5,678 nt of DNA from an uncultured Gemmatimonadota bacterium (lineage in GTDB: Bacteria > Gemmatimonadota > Gemmatimonadetes > Gemmatimonadales > Gemmatimonadaceae): positions 1 through 5,678 of the forward strand of contig CAMLEQ010000266.1 in assembly GCA_946479015.1 (NCBI GenBank), given 5' to 3'. The position numbers were made by a program, and so were the translations under genes. Numbering within the stretch: position 1 is the stretch's first letter; every line of letters begins with the position of its first letter. Positions 1 to 5,482 of the stretch are shown here, piece after piece. The notes under the pieces were generated by a model. The model ran no database searches and was not told the DNA's origin. It saw only the letters and a program-made list of their open reading frames with translations.

Positions 1-1961
1 AGCGGCGCGCCCAGATCGTGGCGCAGGTGGCGGGGCTCCGGCAGGGGATGCCCGATCCCGAGGTGGTGCACCGGCAGCTCGCCGAGTCGGAGGCGCGGCA
101 GCGGACGTCGCGCGAGGCGGCGGCGGACGCGCACGCCGCGCGCGAGCGCGCGGAGGGCGAGCTGGCGCGCGTGCGCCCGCGGTGGGAGGCGATGCAGCGC
201 GAGCGCGAGCAGCTCCTGGCGCTCCTCTCCGACCTGCGCGTGGCGGAGGGGGAGGAGGCGGGGCTGCACCGCGATCTCGAGCGCATCGACCGCGAGCTCC
301 GGGAGATCGCGAGCGCGCGCGCCGAGCGCGAGGGGCTGGACCGGGAGCTCGCGCCCTACGCGGCGCTGCACGCCGAGTTCCAGCGGCTCGAGGTACTGGC
401 GCGCGAGGAAGGGCGGCGGCAGACGCTCCTCTCCACTCGTCAGGCACTCGAGGAGGAGCTGGCGCGGCTGCGCGACCGGCGCGCGCGCATCGAGACCGCC
501 CCGCGCCTGGAGGAGGAGGTGGGCGCCGCGCTCGGCGCGAAGCGCGAGGAGCTGGAGCTGGAGGACGGCCGCCTCGAGGCGCGGCGCACGGAGTGGGTGC
601 GCGACCGGCAGGAGGCGGAGACCAAGCGCCAGGCGCTGCGCGACCAGTACCAGGAGCTGAAGCTCCAGCGCGACCGCCTCGCCGCCGCGGGGGAGGAGGG
701 CGCGTGCCCGACGTGCGCGCGCCCGCTCGCGGGAAGCCTGCGCTCCGTGCTCGAGCTGCTCGACGGGCAGATGGAGACCGTCCGCGTGGACGGGAACTAC
801 TTCAAGGGGCGCGTCGAGCAGCTCCACGAGATGCCCGAGGACCTCAAGGAGCTCGACGAGCGGCGCCGCGCGCTCCAGCAGGAGGTGACCACCCTCGAGC
901 GCCGGCTCATGAAGGTGCAGCTCGCGGTGCAGGAGCTGGCGCAGCTCGGCGGGGACATCGCCGCGAAGGAGGAGCGCCTGGCCGCGCTCGCGCGCGAGCT
1001 CGACGCGATCCCCGCCGGCTACGACGCGGAGCGGCACGACACCGTGCGGCGCGAGCTGGACCGCCTCATGCCTCTCGACGCGCGGGCCACCCGCCTCAGC
1101 GCGCAGATCGAGCGGGAGCCCGTGCTCGCGCGCGAGCGGGCCCAGGTGACCGAGCATGCCGAGCGGGTGGCCGCGCGGCTCGCCGAGCTGCGCGCGCGGC
1201 GCGACGCGATGACCGTGAGCGAGGCGGACTTCCTCGCGCTCCGCGATGCGTTCGATCGCGCGAGCCAGGCGATGCGCCTGGCGGAGCTGGGGCTCGCCAC
1301 CGCCGAGAGCGAGCTGGCGGCGGCGGGCGCGGCGCTCGAGCTGGCGCAGCGCGCCGCGCGCGAGCTCGAGGAGCGCCAGCACCTGCTCGCGGAGCTGAAC
1401 GGGCGCAAGCGCCTGCACGACGAGCTGGACCGCGCGTACACCGACCTCCGCACCGACCTGAACTTCCAGCTCCGCCCCGAGCTGTCCGAGCTGGCGAGCT
1501 CGTTCCTCTCCGATCTCACGGATGGGCGCTACGACGAGCTCGAGCTGGACGACCAGTACAACATCGTCGTCCTCGAGGACGGCCTGCCCAAGCCGGTGAT
1601 CTCCGGGGGCGAGGAGGACCTGGCGAACCTCGTCCTGCGGCTCGCGATCTCGCAGATGATCGCCGAGCGCGCCGGACAGCCGTTCTCCCTGCTCATCCTC
1701 GACGAGATCTTCGGCTCCCTCGACGAGCTGCGCCGCGCGAACGTGGTGGATCTGCTGCGACGGTTGCAGGATCGCTTCGAACAGGTCATCCTGATCACCC
1801 ACATCGAGTCGGTGCGGGACATGCTCGATCACGTGATCGCGGTGCGCTTCGACGAGGAGTCGGGCTCGAGCGTCGCCGTGCAGCAGGATGCCGCGGCCGT
1901 GGTGCCGGAGGCGGGACCGGACGAGCCGGGGCTGCTCGAGGAAGCGGGAGCCGCGGACTGA
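1..1961 (+). CDS. SbcC/Rad50-like SMC-family ATPase, C-terminal part (5' end outside window)
   Basis: The frame is open to the left edge (first full codon at base 3), so the GTG at 18 is internal, not the start. Numbering residues from that GTG: a long Glu/Arg/Leu/Ala-rich coiled-coil arm runs to about 225; a zinc-hook CPTC lies at C230-C233; a second arm of similar length runs from about 245 to 490; then comes the C-terminal ATPase lobe. The lobe shows the ABC signature SGGEED (529-534), Walker B LLILDE with D562/E563, a D-loop GSLD (566-569) and the H-loop histidine H595 in LITHIE. In this family the hook dimerises two molecules through zinc, and the head binds ATP, DNA and usually an Mre11/SbcD-type nuclease for end processing. 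The Walker A lobe, probably 150-200 residues, is missing because of the window edge. No nuclease partner is visible. The family assignment is firm; orthology to SbcC itself, rather than a lineage-specific Rad50-like ATPase, is not proven. The stop codon overlaps the next start. Confidence 0.93.
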   Translation, partial: RRAQIVAQVAGLRQGMPDPEVVHRQLAESEARQRTSREAAADAHAARERAEGELARVRPRWEAMQREREQLLALLSDLRVAEGEEAGLHRDLERIDRELREIASARAEREGLDRELAPYAALHAEFQRLEVLAREEGRRQTLLSTRQALEEELARLRDRRARIETAPRLEEEVGAALGAKREELELEDGRLEARRTEWVRDRQEAETKRQALRDQYQELKLQRDRLAAAGEEGACPTCARPLAGSLRSVLELLDGQMETVRVDGNYFKGRVEQLHEMPEDLKELDERRRALQQEVTTLERRLMKVQLAVQELAQLGGDIAAKEERLAALARELDAIPAGYDAERHDTVRRELDRLMPLDARATRLSAQIEREPVLARERAQVTEHAERVAARLAELRARRDAMTVSEADFLALRDAFDRASQAMRLAELGLATAESELAAAGAALELAQRAARELEERQHLLAELNGRKRLHDELDRAYTDLRTDLNFQLRPELSELASSFLSDLTDGRYDELELDDQYNIVVLEDGLPKPVISGGEEDLANLVLRLAISQMIAERAGQPFSLLILDEIFGSLDELRRANVVDLLRRLQDRFEQVILITHIESVRDMLDHVIAVRFDEESGSSVAVQQDAAAVVPEAGPDEPGLLEEAGAAD

Positions 1962-2935
1962 TGGCCATCGCCCGCACGTGGCGCGCGAGCCGCCACCCCG
2001 ACGGTCCCCTGCCGGCTCGGCTGGAGGACATCCCCGCGCTCAACCAGGTGTTCAGCGATGCGTTCACCGAGCGCTATCGCCGCGACGGCCTGGTGGGGGT
2101 CCGCGTGCCGTTCCTCAACCCCATCATCTGGCGCTACGCGATCGAGGATGCGGCCGGCGGCGCGCTGCTGTGGCGCGACGAGCGCGATGAGATCGTCGCG
2201 TTCAACATCGTGCACTGCTCCGGGCGCGAGGGGTGGATGGGGCCGCTCGCGGTGCGCCCCGACGCGCAGGGGAGCGGGGTGGGGAAGGACATCGTGCGCG
2301 CCGGCATCGACTGGCTGCGCGGCGCCCGCGCGGGGACGATCGGGCTGGAGACGATGCCGCGGACGATGGACAACATCGGCTTCTACTCGTCGCTCGGCTT
2401 CGTCCCCGGCCGCCTGACGATCACCGTGACCATGGAAGCGGCGCACGGCGAGCATCCGCCGACGCTGCTCTCGCGCCTCTCCGCGCGCGACCGCGACGCG
2501 GCGCTCGCGGAGTGCCGCGCGCTCGTGAGCGAGCTGCTCCCCGGCTACGACTTCACGCGCGAGGTCGTGCTCACCGACGAGCTGGGGCTCGGCGACACCA
2601 TGCTCTTTCGCGAGGGGGGGCGGCTGGTGGGCTTCGCGCTCTGCCACACCGCGCCGCTCGGCGAGGGGCGCAAGCGCGAGGAGACGCGCGTGCTCAAGCT
2701 CGCGCTGGCGCGCCGCGCGATGATGCGCGACGCGGCGCTCGCCCTCGCCGACTACGCGCGCCGCACCGGCACGCGCCGCGTCGCGTTCCGCGCGCAGACC
2801 GAGTATGCCGACGCGTACCGCACCCTCGTGCAGCTCGGCGGCCGCGTGCGGTGGACCGATCTCCGGATGAGCCTCGACCAGTACCCCGAGCCGGTGCCGG
2901 GAGAGGGGCTGGTGTGGAGCAACTGGGAGATCTGA
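1961..2935 (+). CDS. GNAT-family N-acetyltransferase, tandem GNAT fold
   Basis: A 324-residue protein likely to transfer an acetyl group from acetyl-CoA to an unknown amine. The first half has the full GNAT core: strand IVAFNIV (78-84), motif A with PLAVRP followed by the pyrophosphate-binding QGSGVG (Q103, G106, G108), and motif B NIGFYSSLGF (138-147). The second half (about 200-308) repeats the strand-helix-strand pattern: a LVGFALCHTAP strand at 222-232, a long helix at 245-268, then RRVAFRAQ and a closing RWTDLRMSL strand. It lacks the Q-x-x-G-x-G loop, so it is probably a non-catalytic second GNAT domain, as known in some double-GNAT proteins. The ATG is chosen because it overlaps the upstream stop (TGATG), has a GGGAG about ten bases upstream, and is where this frame becomes protein-like; the open frame continues upstream only because of GC-rich sequence. 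Overlap with the ATPase gene implies co-transcription and translational coupling. Substrate unknown. Confidence 0.92.
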   Translation: MAIARTWRASRHPDGPLPARLEDIPALNQVFSDAFTERYRRDGLVGVRVPFLNPIIWRYAIEDAAGGALLWRDERDEIVAFNIVHCSGREGWMGPLAVRPDAQGSGVGKDIVRAGIDWLRGARAGTIGLETMPRTMDNIGFYSSLGFVPGRLTITVTMEAAHGEHPPTLLSRLSARDRDAALAECRALVSELLPGYDFTREVVLTDELGLGDTMLFREGGRLVGFALCHTAPLGEGRKREETRVLKLALARRAMMRDAALALADYARRTGTRRVAFRAQTEYADAYRTLVQLGGRVRWTDLRMSLDQYPEPVPGEGLVWSNWEI

Positions 2936-2940
2936 GGGCG

Positions 2941-2971
2941 GGGCCGAGGCGTTGAAGCCTCCCACCGGCCC
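2941..2971 (+). terminator. GC-rich hairpin after the acetyltransferase gene, possible terminator
   Basis: Six bases after the acetyltransferase stop, GAGGC (2946-2950) pairs with GCCTC (2957-2961) around a 6-base loop, flanked by GGGCC (2941-2945) and GGCCC (2967-2971), which can pair across a 5-base bulge. There is no T-run downstream on the plus strand, so it is not a classical intrinsic terminator. Its position at the end of a convergent gene pair is the main support. Confidence 0.3.
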
Positions 2972-3078
2972 GCATCACGTCCACGTCCGGCAGGCGCTCG
3001 CGCTCCGATGCCCGGAGCCGGCCGGTCGCGAGTGCCGAGACGCCGACGAGGAGAATCACCAGCCGCGGTACGAGACAC

Positions 3079-3103
3079 GGCCGCGATCAGTGCGGGGGCG
3101 GCC
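3079..3103 (-). terminator. Hairpin downstream of the 148-residue secreted protein gene
   Basis: GGCCGC (3079-3084) and GCGGCC (3098-3103) form a perfect 6-bp GC stem with a 13-base loop. It begins six bases beyond the TAG stop of the minus-strand gene ending at 3109. On the minus strand the stem is followed by GTGTCTCGT, with only scattered T residues. It is placed as expected for a terminator but is weak as an intrinsic one. Confidence 0.28.
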
Positions 3104-3108
3104 TCGCG

Positions 3109-3555
3109 CTACCACGTGAACGCATGCAGCACCCGGAAGGTGCTGTCGAGATTGACGAGGAAGTGCCACTCCCCGCGCTGGTAGGTGGGTGACGTGGCGA
3201 AGTACCGGTTCCCGTACTGGGCGAGGTAGACAGCGCTGTGTAGGGGCTGCGGGAAGTACGCGCTGTCCAACGCCTGCGACGCCCGCTGGCAGAGGGCCTC
3301 GTCGTTGAGGATCCGAATCTGGTCCGTCGGCACGACGGGCAGGCTGTCGAGCGCGGCCCGCAGGTCCGCCACATCCGAGTCGGCCGAGACGAGATCGGTG
3401 AGGTGCCCCATGATGCGCATCGCGGTCGTGTCCGACACCGGGAGGCACCAGGGTGGTGGCGTGCTGGGTGACCCTGACCATGTCGCGGCCGTTCCGGCCA
3501 GGACGACTCCCACTAGCATAGCGAAAACGACGAGAGATCTGGCTCGATTGGGCAT
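3109..3555 (-). CDS. Small predicted secreted protein, paralogue 3 of 3 (unknown function)
   Basis: A 148-residue protein of no family I recognise. The N-terminus is a signal peptide: basic MPNRAR, hydrophobic core SLVVFAMLVGVVLAG, small residues GTAA near residue 24, and no lipobox cysteine. The mature part has WCLP (36-39), LPVVP (72-76), an ALC segment with C89, ALDS (95-98), VYLA (109-112), a GEW turn (128-130) and LDSTF (136-140). These positions match the two genes upstream, so it is the last member of a three-gene tandem family. The two cysteines (C37, C89) are the only ones in the mature chain and may form a disulfide. ATG at 3555 is chosen because it opens the signal peptide and has AGGTG upstream; a longer frame from 3633 adds Cys/Arg-rich sequence with no counterpart in the paralogues. 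Expected in the periplasm or outside the cell; function unknown. Confidence 0.8.
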   Translation of the reverse strand: MPNRARSLVVFAMLVGVVLAGTAATWSGSPSTPPPWCLPVSDTTAMRIMGHLTDLVSADSDVADLRAALDSLPVVPTDQIRILNDEALCQRASQALDSAYFPQPLHSAVYLAQYGNRYFATSPTYQRGEWHFLVNLDSTFRVLHAFTW

Positions 3556-3716
3556 GGGGCACCTGCGTGCGCAACAGCGGCGACCGTAGGATTGGGCAAT
3601 TGCCGAACGGCCAGTGATGGACCACGCAACCACCTGCCGCTCGACCTCCGGAGCAAATCACAGCGGAGCTGGTCGTGGAGTAGCCGACCTCGCGTCGACC
3701 CTTCAGCAATACGCGC
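3556..3716 (-). other. Intergenic spacer between paralogues 2 and 3
   Basis: 161 bases without a convincing gene. The only structure seen is a weak 5-bp stem, GGTCG/CGACC (3671-3675 with 3685-3689), too short to call as a terminator. The length allows room for a promoter for the downstream gene, but I could not identify matched -35/-10 elements. Confidence 0.4.
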
Positions 3717-4160
3717 TCACCATCCCAGCGACACCAGCTTGTGGAAGCTGCTGTCGAACACTACCAGGTACTTGTACTCGCCCATAGTAAGGCCCGGGGG
3801 ATGGGTGGCATAGCTGGTTCCCATTCGCGCGAGATACACCGACTGCGCACGCGGCGGATCGAAGAACTGGCTGTCGAGTGCCACGGACGCCAAGTGACAG
3901 AGGGAGTCGTCGGACACCATCTGGATCTCGGCTAGCGGCACTACGGGCAGCTGCGGGTGCGCGGCACGCCACTCCACCCACGGTGCGCTGGACGACGTAT
4001 CCATGGTCACCAGCGTCTCGAAGAACCGCCGTGCGACAGAATCATCGATCGGTAGGCACCACCGCGACACCATGGGCATCGGTGCTGGACGCGACCGTGT
4101 CGTAGCCGCAGTCAGTGTCAAAATCGACATCGCAAGTGTCACGGGAATGGCTCGCGTCAT
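3717..4160 (-). CDS. Small predicted secreted protein, paralogue 2 of 3 (unknown function)
   Basis: A 147-residue member of the same family. The signal peptide is MTRAIPVTLAMSILTLTAAT with cleavage likely near residue 20. Key mature motifs: WCLP (34-37), DDSVARRF (39-46), LPVVP (71-75), SDDSLCHLAS with C88 (83-92), ALDS (94-97), VYLAR (108-112), GEYKYLV (127-133) and FDSSF (135-139). Hand alignment with the 145-residue paralogue, residues 34-129 and ungapped, gives 37 identities in 96 positions. C35 and C88 are invariant across the family and are the only cysteines. Codon use differs from the left half of the window: ten of the first 22 codons after the start, not counting an internal ATG, end in A or T, against one of 22 in the ATPase gene. 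No good ribosome binding site precedes the ATG, but the signal peptide and alignment both support this start. Confidence 0.82.
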   Translation of the reverse strand: MTRAIPVTLAMSILTLTAATTRSRPAPMPMVSRWCLPIDDSVARRFFETLVTMDTSSSAPWVEWRAAHPQLPVVPLAEIQMVSDDSLCHLASVALDSQFFDPPRAQSVYLARMGTSYATHPPGLTMGEYKYLVVFDSSFHKLVSLGW

Positions 4161-4194
4161 GAGATCGCCGGAGAAAGGCCCGTAGAGAAAGACT

Positions 4195-4219
4195 CAGGGG
4201 GTGTGCTGACACAGCCCTG
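4195..4219 (-). terminator. Probable intrinsic terminator between paralogues 1 and 2
   Basis: CAGGG (4195-4199) pairs with CCCTG (4215-4219), and GTGT (4201-4204) pairs with ACAC (4209-4212) around a 4-base loop, with small internal bulges. On the minus strand the stem is followed by AGTCTTTCTCT, a T-rich run as expected for rho-independent termination. It lies downstream of the gene ending at 4289 and 35 bases before the start of the next minus-strand gene, so it could end the first or attenuate the second. Confidence 0.4.
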
Positions 4220-4255
4220 ACCCGCCGCCGGGGCCCGCGTCGCCAGGTCCGCGAA

Positions 4256-4271
4256 GGCGCGCTGCCGCGCC
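4256..4271 (-). terminator. Second GC hairpin after paralogue 1
   Basis: GGCGCG (4256-4261) and CGCGCC (4266-4271) form a perfect 6-bp stem with a 4-base loop, 17 bases past the stop of the gene ending at 4289. No T-run follows. It may act together with the stem at 4195-4219 or may be a chance product of GC-rich sequence. Confidence 0.22.
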
Positions 4272-4288
4272 GCCCCCGGACGTCGCAG

Positions 4289-4726
4289 CTAGTTCTTGGT
4301 GACACGGATGATGTGAAAGCCACTATCCATGTGAACCCAGTACCCCACCGTCGATTCCGATGGCGGGAACGCCGCATACCGTCCCTCGACACGAGCGAGA
4401 TACAACGGGTAACCGTGAGGAGACGTGTAGAAGCCGCTGTCGAGTGACGCCGAGGCACGGTGGCACAACGAATCATCTGTCACCAACCACACAGCACTCG
4501 TATCAGCTTTCGGCACGTTCCTCAATGACGCCCGCAGCGCGGCGGGGCCAGAGTCGTCCGAGGTCGCAAGCCTGAGCATCTGTGAAAGAAAGCGCCGTGC
4601 GAACGGGTCATCCGAGGGCTGGCACCATGGCGGGGGTGAGACGGACGACCGGGCCGGTTGGGCCGCGGCGGCTGCGACGACGGCTATCCCGCTAAATGCA
4701 ACCGACAGTACGCGCAGTCCAAGCAT
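4289..4726 (-). CDS. Small predicted secreted protein, paralogue 1 of 3 (unknown function)
   Basis: A 145-residue protein, first of the three tandem paralogues in transcription order. The signal peptide MLGLRVLSVAFSGIAVVAAA ends in an Ala-rich stretch with likely cleavage before QPARSS (residue 23). The mature chain has PPPWCQP with C35, DDPFARRF (39-46), TDDSLCHRAS with C88 (83-92), SLDS (94-97), LYLAR (108-112), VGYW (127-130) and MDSGF (133-137). It shares the Cys spacing of paralogue 2 exactly (53 residues). It diverges at the extreme C-terminus, ending VTKN, whereas the other two end in Trp. The ATG at 4726 is supported by a strong GGAGG four bases upstream and by the signal peptide; an upstream extension to 4966 would overlap the preceding gene in another frame and is rejected. 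Function unknown; the alternation of short strands with conserved Gly/Tyr suggests a small beta-rich domain, which is inference only. Confidence 0.82.
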   Translation of the reverse strand: MLGLRVLSVAFSGIAVVAAAAAQPARSSVSPPPWCQPSDDPFARRFLSQMLRLATSDDSGPAALRASLRNVPKADTSAVWLVTDDSLCHRASASLDSGFYTSPHGYPLYLARVEGRYAAFPPSESTVGYWVHMDSGFHIIRVTKN

Positions 4727-4730
4727 GGTT

Positions 4731-4735
4731 CCTCC
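4731..4735 (-). promoter_or_regulatory. Ribosome binding site GGAGG deciding the start at 4726
   Basis: On the minus strand the sequence reads GGAGG-AACC-ATG. This is the clearest Shine-Dalgarno sequence in the minus-strand block. It fixes the start of the 145-residue protein at the signal-peptide methionine rather than at an upstream in-frame codon. Confidence 0.65.
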
Positions 4736-4809
4736 ACGTCTCCTGCCATTCCATCGTGATCTTGGTGCAAGCGCCACGAGGTCTCGCTTCGCCACCCATC
4801 GCGGCGAGA

Positions 4810-5403
4810 TCAGGTCACGCACCCCGCCGCGGTGCGCACGTCCGTCGGCTCCGTATGGTCGTCGAAGATCCGCCGGCCCAGGGCGTGGATGCGGCTCGCG
4901 TAGTCCTCGGGGAGTGGCGCGCCTTCGAGCTGCAACTGGTCCGCGATGTACGAGCCCACGGCGCACGTCGCCCGCGGTGCCCCGATCTCGTCGAAGCCGC
5001 CGGTGAGATCCCTGTAGGACACCTGGCGATCTGGCTTCAGCAGAAAGAGTAGACTCCGAAAGGCGAAGACGCGCGCCGGGATGCTCGCACCGCGGTCCGC
5101 GGCGATCTCCATCGCGGCGGCGAACACGCTCGAGTCGCGCAGGATGTGGGCGTGGATCGTCTGCCGGCTGAGCGCGGCGATGTCCGTCTGGGTGCGGAGC
5201 GCGCGCATCCCGGCGGCAATGGCCGCTCCTCCCTCACGACCACAGTTGGTGATGAATCCCTCCGCCCAGCGCTCGTGCGGAGCGGGGTGCCCGGTCGCGA
5301 TGATCCGGCTCGCCAGCCGACACTCGCGCCGGATGTAGGTCGAGTCCGCATTGGTCTGCGCGTGGGCAGGAGCCGGGCGCAACGTGGCGATCATCAGGAG
5401 CAT
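4810..5403 (-). CDS. Predicted secreted helical four-cysteine protein (unknown function)
   Basis: A 197-residue protein I cannot assign. The N-terminus MLLMIATLRPAPAHA followed by QT fits a short signal peptide with an AHA cleavage motif. The mature chain is mainly amphipathic helix; the segment VFAAAMEIAADRG-ASIPARVFAFRSLLFLL (93-122) has the helix-turn-helix spacing of HEAT-like repeats. Four cysteines (C28, C54, C147, C195) could form two disulfides. The C-terminal 35 residues starting APLP and ending CV align without gaps with the end of the gene upstream. The start is uncertain. ATG 5403 begins the hydrophobic segment but has no close ribosome binding site and no basic residue before the core. 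A GTG at 5478, four bases after the upstream stop, would add 25 residues and supply arginines, though its first codons have non-GC third positions. No catalytic motif seen. Its stop is 83 bases before the next gene. Confidence 0.74.
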   Translation of the reverse strand: MLLMIATLRPAPAHAQTNADSTYIRRECRLASRIIATGHPAPHERWAEGFITNCGREGGAAIAAGMRALRTQTDIAALSRQTIHAHILRDSSVFAAAMEIAADRGASIPARVFAFRSLLFLLKPDRQVSYRDLTGGFDEIGAPRATCAVGSYIADQLQLEGAPLPEDYASRIHALGRRIFDDHTEPTDVRTAAGCVT

Positions 5404-5482
5404 GCGCGCGACGACTCGGAGCGTGCCGCTCCTGGCTGGCGCGGGTTCGAGAGCTGAACGCGGAGCTACAGTTCGCACGTGA

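Larger units (their letters stand above)
2936..3108. other. Non-coding junction between convergent transcription units
   Basis: A 173-base stretch separating the plus-strand ATPase/acetyltransferase pair from the minus-strand block. It holds two GC-rich hairpins (2941-2971 and 3079-3103) and a short CCGGCCGG palindrome around 3020. I see no convincing gene in it on either strand; a GTG-started minus-strand frame at 3059 begins with a hydrophobic stretch but runs straight into the acetyltransferase coding region and has no ribosome binding site. Confidence 0.6.

Noticed and set aside
182..1960. Upstream in-frame extension of the acetyltransferase reading frame (a 917-residue frame)
   Set aside because: It is an Arg/Ala/Gly/Pro-rich shadow of the ATPase gene in another frame; protein-like sequence with GNAT motifs begins only at the ATG at 1961.
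1829..2965. 378-residue minus-strand frame opposite the acetyltransferase gene
   Set aside because: Low-complexity His/Arg/Ala composition typical of antisense shadows in GC-rich DNA; no domain motifs, while the plus strand has a full GNAT signature.
2694..3059. GTG-started minus-strand frame with a hydrophobic beginning (MILLVGVSALATG)
   Set aside because: No ribosome binding site, runs into the antisense of the acetyltransferase gene, and has no similarity to the neighbouring paralogues. A degraded gene remnant cannot be excluded but is not supported.
3671..3689. GGTCG/CGACC stem downstream of the 3717-4160 gene
   Set aside because: Only five base pairs with a nine-base loop and no T-run; expected often by chance in this composition.
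3056..3709. 217-residue minus-strand frame overlapping the 3109-3555 gene
   Set aside because: A different frame from the paralogue; it lacks the family motifs and is Arg/Pro/Gly-rich.
4769..4789. AAGCG/CGCTT inverted repeat between the 4810 and 4726 gene boundaries
   Set aside because: Five-bp stem with an 11-base loop and no T-run; too weak to call a terminator.
4727..4809. Possible promoter TTGCAC upstream of the 145-residue paralogue
   Set aside because: No matching -10 hexamer at 16-18 bases spacing; a single hexamer is not evidence.
4727..4966. N-terminal extension of the 145-residue paralogue to 4966
   Set aside because: It overlaps the 3' end of the preceding gene in another frame, and a strong GGAGG fixes the start at 4726.
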